Below, piece by piece: positions 16,379 to 25,569 of a DNA stretch of 64,000 nucleotides. The stretch lies in contig CAVZMF010000009.1 of assembly GCA_963776375.1 (NCBI GenBank), positions 248,001 through 312,000 of the forward strand. Reading direction: 5' to 3'. Position numbers and translations under genes: made by a program. The notes beneath the pieces were generated by a model. That model did not search any database. It had not been told where the DNA came from and saw only the letters and a list, made by a program, of their open reading frames with translations. Position 1 is the first letter of the stretch; each line of letters begins with the position of its first letter. Origin of the DNA: PALSA-612 sp963776375 (lineage in GTDB: Bacteria; Actinomycetota; Thermoleophilia; Gaiellales; Gaiellaceae).

Positions 16379-18370
16379 ATGAGTGACGCAAGCACCGTCC
16401 CGGGCGCCGGTTCCTCCGAGAGCGCGGCCGTGCGCGTCGGGCCGATCTTCGCCTCGCTGATGCTGGTGATGCTGCTGGCGTCGCTGGACTCGACGATCGT
16501 CGCGACGGCGCTGCCTACGATCGTCGGCAGCCTGGGCGGGATCGCGAAGCTGTCCTGGGTCGTGACGGCGTACCTGCTGGCGTCGACGATCACGACGCCG
16601 GTGGCCGGGAAGCTCGGCGACATGGTCGGCCGCAAGGTCGTCCTCCAGGGCGCGCTCGTAGTCTTCCTCGTCGGCTCCGCGCTCTGCGGCCTGTCCCAGA
16701 ACATGACCGAGCTGATCGCGTTCCGCGGCATCCAGGGGCTCGGCGGCGGAGCGCTGATGGTGACAACCCAGGCCGTGATCGGCGACATCGTCTCTCCGCG
16801 CGAGCGCGGCCGCTACGTCGGCCTCATGGGCGGCGTGTTCGGCGTCTCGACCGTTGCCGGCCCGCTGATCGGCGGGCTGCTCGTCGACCACCTCTCCTGG
16901 CGGTGGATCTTCTACGTCAACCTTCCGATCGGGATCGCCGCATTCGTCGTGCTCCAGTTGGTGCTGCACGCGCCGACGCGGCGCGTGCGGCACGCGATCG
17001 ACTACCTGGGGATGGGGCTGCTCGCCGGCGGCCTGACCGCGATCGTGCTCTACACCAGCCTGGGCGGGACGACGTACGCCTGGTGGTCGGCGGAGATGGT
17101 CGTGCTGCTCATGCTCAGCACGGTCTTGGCGGTGGGGTTTGTGGTCGCGGAGCGGTTCGCGAAGGAGCCGCTCGTCCCGCTGTTCCTGTTCCGCGACCGG
17201 GTCTTCTCCGTGGCGAGCGCGCTCGGCTTCATCGTCGGCGTCGCGCTCTTCGGGTCGGTGACGTACCTGCCGCTCTACCTCCAGGTCGTCAAGGGCTCGA
17301 GCCCGACCGAGTCCGGGCTTCAGATGCTGCCGCTGATGGCCGGTGTCCTGATCGCCTCGATCGGCAGCGGGCAGCTGATCACGCGCTACGGCCGCTACAA
17401 GGTCTTCCCCATCGTCGGGACCGGCCTGGTGGTCGCGGGCATGTTCCTGCTCTCCAGGCTCGAGGTCGGCACGAGCCTGCTCCTCGCCGACCTGTACATG
17501 CTTGTCGTCGGATTCGGGCTCGGCTTCGTGATGCAGGTGCTCGTGCTGGCGGTGCAGAACGCGGCCGACTACGCGAACCTCGGCGTCGCCACCTCGACGG
17601 CCACCCTGTTCCGGTCGATCGGCGGCACGGTCGGGGTGCCGATCTTCGGCGCCATCTTCGCCAACAAGCTCGCCTCGAACCTCGGCGACAAGCTCCCGGC
17701 GGCCGTGGCCGGCTCGCTCCCCTCGCGGCTCGGTCCCGAGCAGATCGACGCGCTGCCGCCGGCGATTCGCGACCCCTACGTCGCGGCGTACGCCGCCGCG
17801 CTCCGTCCCGTGTTCCTGATCGCGGGCGCGATCTCCATCGCAGCCTTCGTGCTTGCCTGGTTCCTCGAGGAGCGCCCGCTGCGCCGGACGGTCGCAGACC
17901 AGCAGATCAAGGACAGCTTCGCCGCGCCGCGGGAGGTGACCTCGCTCGCCGAGCTCGAGACGCGGCTCTCCACGCTCGCGCGCAAGCAGAACCGGCACGT
18001 CGTCTACGACCAGCTGGCAGCCGAGACCGGCCTCGACCTGTCGGCCCCAGAGGCCTGGCTCCTCCTCCGCGCCGCCGGCCGCGACTGCGCGACGGACGCC
18101 GAGCTCGCGGACCAGATCGGGCTCCGCCGCGACGAGCTCGCCGCGCCGATCGAGGATCTTCGCCGCAGGTCGCTGATGGAGCCGGGACGCCCGCGGCCGA
18201 CCGCGGCGGGCGCGGCCGCGGCCCAGCGGATGCGGGTGAGGAGCCGCGAGCAGGTGGGGGAGCTGCTCGCCGACTGGGATCCCGCCGAGCACGTGGAGGT
18301 GAGGCAGCTCATCCAGCGCTACTCCGACGTGTTCACGGCTTCGCCGCCGCTGGCCGCCGCTCCGACATAG
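16379..18370 (+). CDS. MFS multidrug exporter (DHA2/EmrB type) with C-terminal winged-helix-like extension
   Basis: 663 residues. Residues 1-510 form a 14-helix DHA2 transporter: motif A-like GKLGDMVGRKVV, the antiporter motif C-like GPLIGGLLVDHLSWRWIFYVNLPIG, and LASLDSTIVATALPTI at the start. Residues from about 530 to 645 are soluble and read like a MarR-type domain: YDQLAAETGLDLSAPEAWLL, DAELADQIGLRRDELAAPIE, DLRRRSLMEPG, then a wing-like RPRPTAAGAAAAQR. The transporter part would export a drug-like compound by proton antiport. The soluble part may sense substrate or gate the protein; this is inferred from pattern only. The frame is intact. Confidence 0.9.
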   Translation: MSDASTVPGAGSSESAAVRVGPIFASLMLVMLLASLDSTIVATALPTIVGSLGGIAKLSWVVTAYLLASTITTPVAGKLGDMVGRKVVLQGALVVFLVGSALCGLSQNMTELIAFRGIQGLGGGALMVTTQAVIGDIVSPRERGRYVGLMGGVFGVSTVAGPLIGGLLVDHLSWRWIFYVNLPIGIAAFVVLQLVLHAPTRRVRHAIDYLGMGLLAGGLTAIVLYTSLGGTTYAWWSAEMVVLLMLSTVLAVGFVVAERFAKEPLVPLFLFRDRVFSVASALGFIVGVALFGSVTYLPLYLQVVKGSSPTESGLQMLPLMAGVLIASIGSGQLITRYGRYKVFPIVGTGLVVAGMFLLSRLEVGTSLLLADLYMLVVGFGLGFVMQVLVLAVQNAADYANLGVATSTATLFRSIGGTVGVPIFGAIFANKLASNLGDKLPAAVAGSLPSRLGPEQIDALPPAIRDPYVAAYAAALRPVFLIAGAISIAAFVLAWFLEERPLRRTVADQQIKDSFAAPREVTSLAELETRLSTLARKQNRHVVYDQLAAETGLDLSAPEAWLLLRAAGRDCATDAELADQIGLRRDELAAPIEDLRRRSLMEPGRPRPTAAGAAAAQRMRVRSREQVGELLADWDPAEHVEVRQLIQRYSDVFTASPPLAAAPT

Positions 18371-18380
18371 TGTCGAGGGC

Positions 18381-19106
18381 GTGCTCGTAGCCTCGTACGC
18401 AGACCGGCCGGACCTCGCCCAGCGGACCGAGGAGGTCGGCGACGTCTGGCCGGAGTTCGTGCACCACGCGCGTCTGAACCGGCACTGGCACCGGCTGCGC
18501 GAGGACTTCCTCGACTTCCAACTCGTGCTCTACGACGACGAGGCGGACGTGGTCGCCGGGCGCGGGCACAGCATCCCCTTTGCCTGGGACGGCGGCTGGG
18601 ACGACCTCCCCGACGGCGTCGAGGGCGTCTTCGACCGCGTCTTCGAGGAGGGCGGCGGCGAGCCGACCACGCTGTCGGCAGTCGCAGCCGTCGTCGACCC
18701 GCGCCACCAGGGCCGCGGCCTCAGCGCCCTCGTCATCGAGGGCATGCGGGCGGCCGCCGCCCGCGGCGGGCTCGACGCCCTGGTCGCGCCCGTGCGGCCG
18801 ACGCTGAAGGCGCGCTACCCGCTCACGCCGATGGAGCGGTACCTGGCCTGGCGTCGCGGCGACGGCGAGCTCTTCGACCCCTGGCTGCGCGTCCACGAGC
18901 GGCTCGGCGCCGAGATCCTCGGCGTCTGCCCCGGCTCGCTCCTCGTCAGCGGCACCGTCGCGGAGTGGGAGGAGTGGACGAGCATGGCCTTTCCGGACAG
19001 CGGCGAGTACGTCGTCGAGGGCGCCCTCGTGCCGGTCGAGATCGACCGCGACGCAGACGTCGGCCGCTACGTCGAGCCGAACGTCTGGATGCGCCACTCG
19101 GTCTGA
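18381..19106 (+). CDS. GNAT-family N-acetyltransferase
   Basis: 241 residues with a GCN5-type acetyltransferase core: LSAVAAVVDPRHQGRGLSAL is motif A with the R/QxxGxG/A acetyl-CoA loop, followed by helix VIEGMRAAAARGGLDALVAP. The N-terminal 60 residues carry FQLVLYDDEADVVAGRGHSI, a beta hairpin usual in the fold. The target is unknown. A GTG start ten bases after the MFS stop suggests co-transcription with the exporter, so acetylation of a compound that the exporter handles is possible but unproven. Confidence 0.82.
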   Translation: MLVASYADRPDLAQRTEEVGDVWPEFVHHARLNRHWHRLREDFLDFQLVLYDDEADVVAGRGHSIPFAWDGGWDDLPDGVEGVFDRVFEEGGGEPTTLSAVAAVVDPRHQGRGLSALVIEGMRAAAARGGLDALVAPVRPTLKARYPLTPMERYLAWRRGDGELFDPWLRVHERLGAEILGVCPGSLLVSGTVAEWEEWTSMAFPDSGEYVVEGALVPVEIDRDADVGRYVEPNVWMRHSV

Positions 19107-19142
19107 AATCAGGCGGGCGAGGGCGTTAAGGTCCCCGACCAC

Positions 19143-19727
19143 GTGAACGACGTCGAGCAGGCAGGCGCCGCGGAGGCAGCACCGGCACGCGAGTCGACGG
19201 CCGTGTCCACGCTGCTCGCGGCGGCGCTCCTCGTCGCGGGCTCGGTGGTGCTGCTCTCGTACGCGCCGAACTCGTACGACGTCTACAAGGCGCTGCACGT
19301 CGTCTCGATCGTGATCTGGGTCGGCGGCGACGTCACGCTGACGACGCTCGGCCTCGTGTTCGAGCGCCGGCGCGACGGCGAGGCACTCGCGCAGCTGGGC
19401 AAGCTCGGCGCCTGGATCGGCGTGCACGTCTACACGCCGGCGCTCTTCGCCGTGCTCGGCTTCGGCATCGCCCTGATGCAGAAGGGCGACTGGCCGTGGG
19501 ACGTCTTCTGGGTCGACTTCGCCCTCCTCGGCTGGGCGATCGCCGCGATCGTCGGGGTGGCGTTCGTCGGCCCGGAGCTGGGGCGGATCGACCGCGCCGC
19601 CCGGGAGCACGGGCCGGACTCGGAGGCCGTGCGCCGGCGCGTGAAGCGGCTGTTCGCGGTCTTCCGCTTCGACACGGCGCTGCTCGTCTTGATCGTGCTC
19701 GACATGACCGCCAAGCCGACCTTCTAG
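19143..19727 (+). CDS. DUF2269-like integral membrane protein
   Basis: 194 residues with about four transmembrane helices: TLLAAALLVAGSVVLLSYA, YKALHVVSIVIWVGGDVTLT, VYTPALFAVLGFGIALM and FALLGWAIAAIVGVAFVG. The 'K.lHv....WvGg' motif in the second helix is shared by DUF2269 and CopD-like proteins, where His can bind heme or copper. A charged stretch (RRRVKRLFAVFRFDT) precedes a final hydrophobic segment. The start GTG follows the GNAT gene by 36 bases. Function is unknown. The 3' end overlaps the convergent NYN gene by four bases. Confidence 0.75.
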   Translation: MNDVEQAGAAEAAPARESTAVSTLLAAALLVAGSVVLLSYAPNSYDVYKALHVVSIVIWVGGDVTLTTLGLVFERRRDGEALAQLGKLGAWIGVHVYTPALFAVLGFGIALMQKGDWPWDVFWVDFALLGWAIAAIVGVAFVGPELGRIDRAAREHGPDSEAVRRRVKRLFAVFRFDTALLVLIVLDMTAKPTF

Positions 19728-20068
19728 CGCAGCGCCATCAGCGTCCGGGCCAGTGTGCCGCCGCCGATCGTCCGTTCCGCGCCGGCGCCGGCCCGCTCGC
19801 GCAGCTCGCGGTCGGAGGTCACGAGCCAGAACGTCGCGCCGCGCTCGTGCAGGGCGACGGCCTCGCGCGCGATCCAGTCGTCCGCGCTCTCGGCGCCCGT
19901 CGACACCGTCTCGACGGGCGCGTCGCCCGCGGGAGGAGCCGAGCCGTCGAACACGACCACCGGTCGCACCTCCTCGGCCGCCGCCCACTTCCCGCACAGC
20001 TCGACCAGCTCGGCCGCCGGGATGTTCGGCCACGTCGAGCGCAGCACGTTCAGCGCGTCCACGAGCAC
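19724..20068 (-). CDS. NYN-domain (YacP-like) predicted RNA-binding nuclease
   Basis: About 114 residues of a PIN-like NYN domain: VDALNVLRSTWPNIPA with the first Asp, PVVVFDGSAPP with the second, SADDWIAREAVAL with a third acidic pair, and WLVTSDRELRERA with the fourth. These match the YacP/NYN acidic site expected to bind Mg2+ for RNA cleavage. The start is uncertain. The GTG at 20068 gives LVDALNVL at the very N-terminus, and no ATG lies between it and the malate synthase stop 20 bases upstream. It follows malate synthase on the same strand. Confidence 0.75.
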   Translation of the reverse strand: MLVDALNVLRSTWPNIPAAELVELCGKWAAAEEVRPVVVFDGSAPPAGDAPVETVSTGAESADDWIAREAVALHERGATFWLVTSDRELRERAGAGAERTIGGGTLARTLMALR

Positions 20069-20088
20069 GACCGGCGACTGACCTGCGC

Positions 20089-21625
20089 TCAGGGCAGCAG
20101 CTCGTACGCGGGCAGCGTGAGGAACTCGACGAAGTCGGGGTCGAGCGCGACTTGAAGGAAGAGCTCTGCCGCGGGCGCGTACGCGTCGCCGAGCTGCCGG
20201 AGCTCGTCGGCGACGACCTCTTCCACGTGTCCTTTCTCGACGCGGCCGTGGCGGACCCATTGCCAGATCTGCGAGCGGGAGATCTCGGCGGTGGCGGCGT
20301 CCTCCATCAGGTTGTTGATCGCGGCGGCGCCGGTGCCGGCGAGCCAGGAGCCGATGTACTGGATTCCGACGGAGACGTTCAGGCGGACGCCGTCCTCGGT
20401 GACGTCGCCGGGGGTGGCGGCCACGTCCAGCAGCTCCGAGGCCGTGACGGACACGTCCTCGCGCCGCCTGGAGACCTGGTTGGGCCGCTTGCCCAGCACG
20501 CGGTCGAATTCGGCCCTGGCCGTCGGCACGAGGTCGGGATGGGCCACCCAGGTGCCGTCGAAGCCGTCGCCGGCCTCGCGAGTCTTGTCCTCGGACACCT
20601 TCTCGAGCGCGACGGCGTTGACCTCCGGGTCGCGCCGGGAGGGGATGAACGCGGCCATGCCGCCGATCGCGTGCGCGCCGCGTCGGTGGCACGTCTCGAC
20701 GAGCAGCTCGGTGTAGGCGCGCATGAACGGGACGGTCATGGTCACGAGCGGCCGGTCGGGCAGCACGAACTCGGGGCGGTCGCGGAACTTCTTGATCACG
20801 CTGAACATGTAGTCCCAGCGGCCCGCGTTCAATCCGGACGAGTGCTCGCGGAGCTCGTAGAGGATCTCCTCCATCTCGAACGCGGCCAGGATCGTCTCGA
20901 TCAGCACGGTGGCGCGGACGGTCCCGCGCGGCAGGCCGAGCCGCTCCTGCGCGGCGACGAAGACGTCGTTCCACAGGCGCGCCTCCAGGTGGCTCTCGAG
21001 CTTCGCGAGGTAGAAGTACGGCCCGGAGCCGTGCTCGGCGAGCGGCCCGGCGCAGTGGAACAGGTAGAGCCCGAAGTCGAACAGGCTGGCCGAGATCGGC
21101 TCGCCGTCGACGAGCACGTGCTTCTCGTGCAGGTGCCAGCCGCGCGGGCGCACGAGGAGCGTGGCGATCTCGTCGTTCAGCGCGTAGGACTTCTCCGGCG
21201 TCTCGAGCGAGATCGTGCGCTCGACGGCGTCGATCAGGTTCGCCTGCCCCTGCACGCAGTTCTCCCACGTGGGCGAGTTCGCATCCTCGAAGTCGGCCAT
21301 GAACACGCTCGCGCCCGAGTTGAGCGCGTTGATCATCATCTTGCGCTCGACCGGGCCCGGTGATCTCGACGCGCCGGTCCTGGAGGTCGGCCGGCGCCTC
21401 GGCGACGCGCCAGTCCGGGTCGTCCCGGACGTGTTGCGTCTCGGCGAGGAAGTCCGGCAGCTCGCCGGCTGCAAGACGCCCCATCCGCTCCTTTCGCGCC
21501 TGGAGGAGCCGCCGCCGCTCCGGGTCGAACTCCCGGTGGAGCTCGGTGACGAACTCGAGCGCCTCGTCGGTCAGCACCCGCTCGGCGCCGGCAACGGCAG
21601 GCCCGGTGACCTCGCTGACCGCCAT
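20089..21625 (-). CDS. aceB: Malate synthase A, one frame break
   Basis: Condenses glyoxylate with acetyl-CoA to malate. About 511 residues after correction. The ATG at 21625 gives the expected N-terminus (EVTGPAVAGAERVLTDEALE). The frame breaks near 21355: EITGP continues as VERKMMINALNSGA, which fits one extra C in GGGCCCGG. Family blocks follow: FMADFEDANSPTW, LHEKHV, YFYLAKLESHLEARLWND, VLIETILAAFEMEEIL with catalytic acid, GRWDYMFSVIKKF and IWQWVRH. The pairing with glycolate oxidase genes 1.2 kb away suggests assimilation of glycolate through glyoxylate. No isocitrate lyase is in the window. Confidence 0.93.
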
Positions 21626-22672
21626 GTGCGAGCATCGTATTCCTTGAGCTCCGGGCCCTGGATTGCCGACGCCCACGTCGACCTGCTGCTCGAGCTCGCG
21701 TGGCGGCGCGAGCGCGAAGAGGCGAACCCGTTCGGGGAGCACTGGCTGCCGCAGCTGCGGGCGGGCGGGGTGCGGCTGCAGGTCTGCCCGATCTACGTCG
21801 AGGGCGACCTCGTGCCCGACGGCGCGCTCCGCGCGGCGCTGTCGCTGGCGGGCGCGTTCCACGCGGCCGTGCGCGAGAACGAGGACGTCGTGCAGATCTC
21901 GTCGGTCGGCGACCTGGACGCCGTCGAGCGGGGCGACCGGCTCGGGCTGATGCTCGCGATCGAGGGCGCGGAGGCCCTGGGCTCGTCACCCGAGCTGATC
22001 GACGCGTTCTTCGCGCTCGGCGTGCGGATGGTCGGGTTGACGTGGTCGCGGCGGAACGCGTTCGCGGACGGCTCGGGCGAGCCGAGCGCGGGCGGCCTCA
22101 GCAGACTGGGTGAAGAGCTCGTCGACCGGTTGGTCGCGCTCGGCTGCGTCGTCGATCTCGCGCACGCGTCCGAGCGGACGTTCGCGGACGTGCTCGAGCG
22201 CACGGATACGAGTGCGGCGCTCGTCGTCAGCCACACCTGCTGCCGCGCGATCCGCGAGATCCCGCGCAACACGTCCGACGACCAGCTGAGCGCGATCGCC
22301 GAGCGCAACGGTCTGATCGGGATCATGGCGCTCGCGTCCGCCGTCGACCCCGAGCAGCACGATCTCGAGCGCTACCTCGACCATGTCGACCACGCGATCT
22401 CCATAGCCGGGGTCGACCACGTCTGCGTCGGCGGCGACTTCATGGCCCAGCTGACGCGTTCGGGCGCGGTGGGCCTGACCGTGCGAGAGCGCAAGCAGTT
22501 CGGCCCCGGGCTGCTCGACCCGGGCACTCCGGTGACCGGTCTCGAGGGCCCGCAGGACTATCCGGCGCTCGCGGAGGCCCTGGGCCGCCGCGGCCACGAC
22601 GACGAAACCGTCGCGGCGGTCCTCCACGGCAACCTGATCCGCTTCCTCCGCCGCGCGCTGCCGTCTCCGTAG
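21626..22672 (+). CDS. Membrane-dipeptidase-type peptidase (family M19)
   Basis: About 348 residues of the renal-dipeptidase family. Zinc ligands are seen in IADAHVDLL (His-x-Asp), in MLAIEGAEALG (bridging Glu), and as histidines in VVDLAHASERTF and LVVSHTCCRAI; the GVDHVCVGGDF motif near the C-terminus holds the conserved Asp. Other family blocks are VRMVGLTWSRRNAFADG and EIPRNTSDDQL. These enzymes cleave dipeptides, often with D-residues or beta-lactams. Two starts are possible: GTG 21626, immediately divergent from aceB, or TTG 21644. Neither has a good ribosome binding site. A palindromic repeat begins three bases after the stop. Confidence 0.88.
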   Translation: MRASYSLSSGPWIADAHVDLLLELAWRREREEANPFGEHWLPQLRAGGVRLQVCPIYVEGDLVPDGALRAALSLAGAFHAAVRENEDVVQISSVGDLDAVERGDRLGLMLAIEGAEALGSSPELIDAFFALGVRMVGLTWSRRNAFADGSGEPSAGGLSRLGEELVDRLVALGCVVDLAHASERTFADVLERTDTSAALVVSHTCCRAIREIPRNTSDDQLSAIAERNGLIGIMALASAVDPEQHDLERYLDHVDHAISIAGVDHVCVGGDFMAQLTRSGAVGLTVRERKQFGPGLLDPGTPVTGLEGPQDYPALAEALGRRGHDDETVAAVLHGNLIRFLRRALPSP

Positions 22673-22674
22673 GA

Positions 22675-22703
22675 CATGTCTGGGGGACAGTCCCCTGGAC
22701 ATG
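22675..22703. repeat. Second copy of the CATGTCC-type palindromic repeat (imperfect)
   Basis: CATGTCTGGGGGA and TCCCCTGGACATG flank CAG, the same 29-bp layout as 11846-11874, but with mismatches in the arms. It lies just after the dipeptidase stop. About 100 bases on, the sequence 'gcatgtcccgatcggg' resembles the flank of the first copy. Confidence 0.75.
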
Positions 22704-22836
22704 GCCAGGAGGGACAGGCGGTGCTCGCAATCCGAGCGCTCATGCGGGTCGCGCTTTGGCCTTGGCGGTTTCGGGCATGTCCCGATCGGGTCCACAAGTC
22801 GTGTTCGTCTTCGACAGGCGCCGTTAGAGTCGGGCC

Positions 22837-24295
22837 ATGAGCGTCCCGGCCGGGTTCCTGAGCGCGCTCGAGGCGGCGCTGCCCGCCGACGGGCTGCTCA
22901 CGGACGCGGCCGATCTCCGCACCTACGAGTGCGACGGGCTGACCGGCAGGCGCGTGCTTCCGGCAGCCGTCTGCCTGCCCGGGACGACGGCGCAGGTGCA
23001 GGCCGTCGTCCAGGCATGTGCCGCGCACCGCATCCCCTTCGTCGCCCGCGGCGCCGGCACCGGGCTCTCCGGCGGAGCACTCCCGGTCGCCGAGGGCGTC
23101 GTGATCTCGCTTGCGCGCATGAACCGCGTGCTCGACGTCGACCTCGACTCGCAGCGCATCGTCGTCCAGCCCGGCGTGACCAACCTGCAGGTCACCGAGG
23201 CGGTCGCGGCGCACGACCTCTACTACGCCCCCGACCCCTCCAGCCAGCAGGTGTGCACGATCGGCGGCAACGTCGCCGAGAACTCCGGCGGCGCGCACTG
23301 CCTCAAGTACGGCTTCACCGTCAACCACGTCACCGGCCTCACGGTCGTGCTCCCCGACGGCGAGCTCGTGCGGCTCGGCGGCGTGAGCCTCGAGTCTCCG
23401 GGCCCCGACGTTCTCGGTGTCTTCGTCGGCTCGGAGGGGACGCTCGGGATCGCCGCCGAGATCACGCTGCGGCTCCTCCTCCGCCCGGAGGTGGTGGTCA
23501 CGCAGCTCGCCGCGTTCGACTCGACGGACGAGGCCGGAGCGGCCGTGTCGGCGATCGTCGCGGCGCGGATCCTCCCGTCCGCGATGGAGATCATGGACCG
23601 GCTGACGATCGAGGCCGCCGAGGCCGCCGTCAACGCCGGCTACCCCGAGAACGCGGGCGCGATCCTGATCGTCGAGCTCGACGGCGTCGCCGCCCAGGTG
23701 GAGGAGGACCTCGCCGCCCTCGACCGCATCTGCCGTGAGCACGGCGTCCTGGGAGATCCGCACGGCAGCCGACGCCGCCGAGCGGGCCTTGCTCTGGAAG
23801 GGTCGCAAGTCGGCCTTCGGCGCGATGGGCCGCGTCAGCCAGAGCTACTACGTGCAAGACGGCGTCGTCCCGCGGACGAAGCTGCCCGAGGTGCTGCGCC
23901 GGATCGCCGAGCTGGAGCAGGAGTTCGGCCTGCGCGTCGGCAACGTCTTCCACGCCGGCGACGGCAACCTGCACCCGCTCGTCCTCTACGACGAGCACGT
24001 GGCGGGGGAGCCCGAGCGCGCGCGCGAGCTCGCGGACGCGATCCTCGTCGCCTGCATCGACGCCGGCGGCTCGCTGACGGGCGAGCACGGCATCGGCACC
24101 GACAAGGCGTGCGCGATGCCGCTCATGTTCGGGCGCGAGGACATCGAGGTCATGCAGCGGCTGCGGCGCGCGTTCGACCCGGCGGCCCTCGCCAACCCCG
24201 GCAAGCTGTTCCCGACCCCGCGCCTCTGCGGCGAGGTGCCGGGGCCCTACCGGCAGCATCCCCTCGAGAGGGCAGGCCTTGCCGACCGTCTCTGA
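22837..24295 (+). CDS. glcD: Glycolate oxidase subunit GlcD (FAD-linked), one frame break
   Basis: The FAD subunit that oxidises glycolate to glyoxylate, about 485 residues. The FAD-binding PP-loop region reads RGAGTGLSGGALPVAEGVV, then CTIGGNVAENSGGAHCLKYG and VGSEGTLGI. The C-terminal domain has GNVFHAGDGNLHPLVLYD and TGEHGIGTDKA. The frame breaks near 23748; removing one C from GTCCTGG joins REHGV to WEIRTAADAAERALLWKGR. It has an ATG start and is followed by glcE, which overlaps its 3' end by 17 bases with a TTG start. The order glcD-glcE-VOC-glcF is compact and coupled. Confidence 0.93.
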
Positions 24296-25078
24296 GGGCG
24301 CACTCGACCGGATTCTCGAGCACGAGGCCGGCGACCTCACCTGCCTCGTCGAGGCCGAGCTCCGGCTGTCCGCCCTCCAGCAGGCGCTCGCCGCGCACGG
24401 GCAGATGCTCGCGCTCGACCCGCCCGGGCGACCCGACGATCGGTGCGTGCCTGGCGGCGAATCTCTCCGGGCCGCGCCGTCACCGCTACGGGACGATGCG
24501 CGACCTCGTCATCGGCGTCACCGTCGTCCTCGGCGACGGCACGGTGGCGAGCTCCGGCGGCAAGGTCGTCAAGAACGTCGCCGGCTACGACCTGGGCAAG
24601 CTCTTCTGCGGGTCAGAGGGCCGGCTGGGCCGGATCGTCCGGCTCTCGCTGCGGCTCCATCCCTTGCCCGAGGCGACGGCAACGGTGACCGCCCTGCCCG
24701 AGCCGGCGAAGGCGCTCGCCGTGCTGCGGTCGACGCTCGTGCCGAGCGCGGTGGACGTCCACTGGCCCGATCGGCTGGCCCTGCTCTTCGAAGGCTCGGA
24801 GCGCGCGGTGGCCGCCCAGGTCGAGGCAGCGCGAGAGCTCGTCGGCGCCGAGCCCGCGCGGCGACGAGGTCTGGGAGCAGGCGGCACGGCGGCAGGCCGA
24901 GGCGAAGGGAAGGCTCTCGTTCGTCCCCGGCTCGCTCGCCGCGGTGCTCGCCGGCGAGGACGAGGCCGTCGTGCGCGTCGCCGCCGGGGTCGCGTACGTC
25001 CCGCACGAGGTCCCCGACCCGCGCGACCCGGCCGAGATCGCTCTCGTCGAGCGCATCGAGGAGGCCTTCGCCCGGTGA
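24279..25078 (+). CDS. glcE: Glycolate oxidase subunit GlcE, two frame breaks
   Basis: The second FAD-fold subunit of glycolate oxidase, about 265 residues. After correction it reads LALDPPGDPTIGACLAANLS, then GPRRHRYGTMRDLVIGV, then SSGGKVVKNVAGYDLGKLF, which is the GlcE core. Breaks are near 24427 (one extra G in CCCGGGCG) and near 24860, where VGAEPA resumes as DEVWEQAARRQAEAKGRLSF. The start is taken as TTG 24279; the exact start is unsure. The TGA overlaps the GTG of the VOC gene. Both breaks behave as one-base insertions, like most in this window. Confidence 0.85.
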
Positions 25079-25569
25079 ATGTCGAGCATCTTCTCGACGG
25101 CGACCTGTTCCAGATCGGCTTCGTCGTCCGCGACCTCGATGCCGCGCTCGCCCGCTACACGCGCGTCCTCGGCGGCGCGCCCTGGCGCGTGTTCACGTTC
25201 TCGGCGGCGATCCACCGCGAGGCCGTCTACCGAGGCGGCCCGACCGACTTCTCGGTGCGCCTGGCGCTGAACGGCGGGTCGCCGCAGTACGAGCTGATCG
25301 AGCCGCAGCGCGGGCCGGGGGTCCACCAGGACTGGCTCGACGAGCGCGGCGAAGGCTTCCACCACGTGGGCGTGATCGTCGACTCGCTCGGGGCTGCGGT
25401 GGAACGGATGACCGCCGACGGGTACGAGGCCGTCCAGACCGGCTCGGGCTTCGGCGCCGCCGGTGACGGCGCCTACGCCTACTTCGACACCGTCGCCGAC
25501 CTCGGCTTCCTCGTCGAGGCCGTCGAGCCGCCGGCCCGCATGCCCGATCCCGACCGCATCTGGCCATGA
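25075..25569 (+). CDS. VOC-superfamily (glyoxalase/dioxygenase-like) protein
   Basis: A 164-residue vicinal-oxygen-chelate protein. It starts FQIGFVVRDLDAALARYTRV, the usual first beta-alpha-beta unit, and the second unit has GEGFHHVGVIVDSLGAAVER, with a His at the metal position and DLGFLVEAVEPP at the end. This form is like methylmalonyl-CoA epimerase-type or lactoylglutathione-lyase-type members; the reaction is not clear. Overlaps on both sides (GTGA with glcE, ATGA with glcF) place it inside the glycolate oxidase operon, which is unusual and may mean a role with glyoxylate or another 2-oxo compound. Confidence 0.85.
   Translation: MNVEHLLDGDLFQIGFVVRDLDAALARYTRVLGGAPWRVFTFSAAIHREAVYRGGPTDFSVRLALNGGSPQYELIEPQRGPGVHQDWLDERGEGFHHVGVIVDSLGAAVERMTADGYEAVQTGSGFGAAGDGAYAYFDTVADLGFLVEAVEPPARMPDPDRIWP

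Noticed and set aside
16214..18292. Long open frame antisense to the MFS exporter
   Set aside because: At this GC content the opposite strand of a real gene is often open. The product is low-complexity (runs of Arg, Asp, Gln, His) with no family pattern, while the plus strand encodes a clear transporter.
18333..20033. Long minus-strand frame over the GNAT and DUF2269-like genes
   Set aside because: It has biased composition and no motif. Both plus-strand genes have clear family features and coupled starts.
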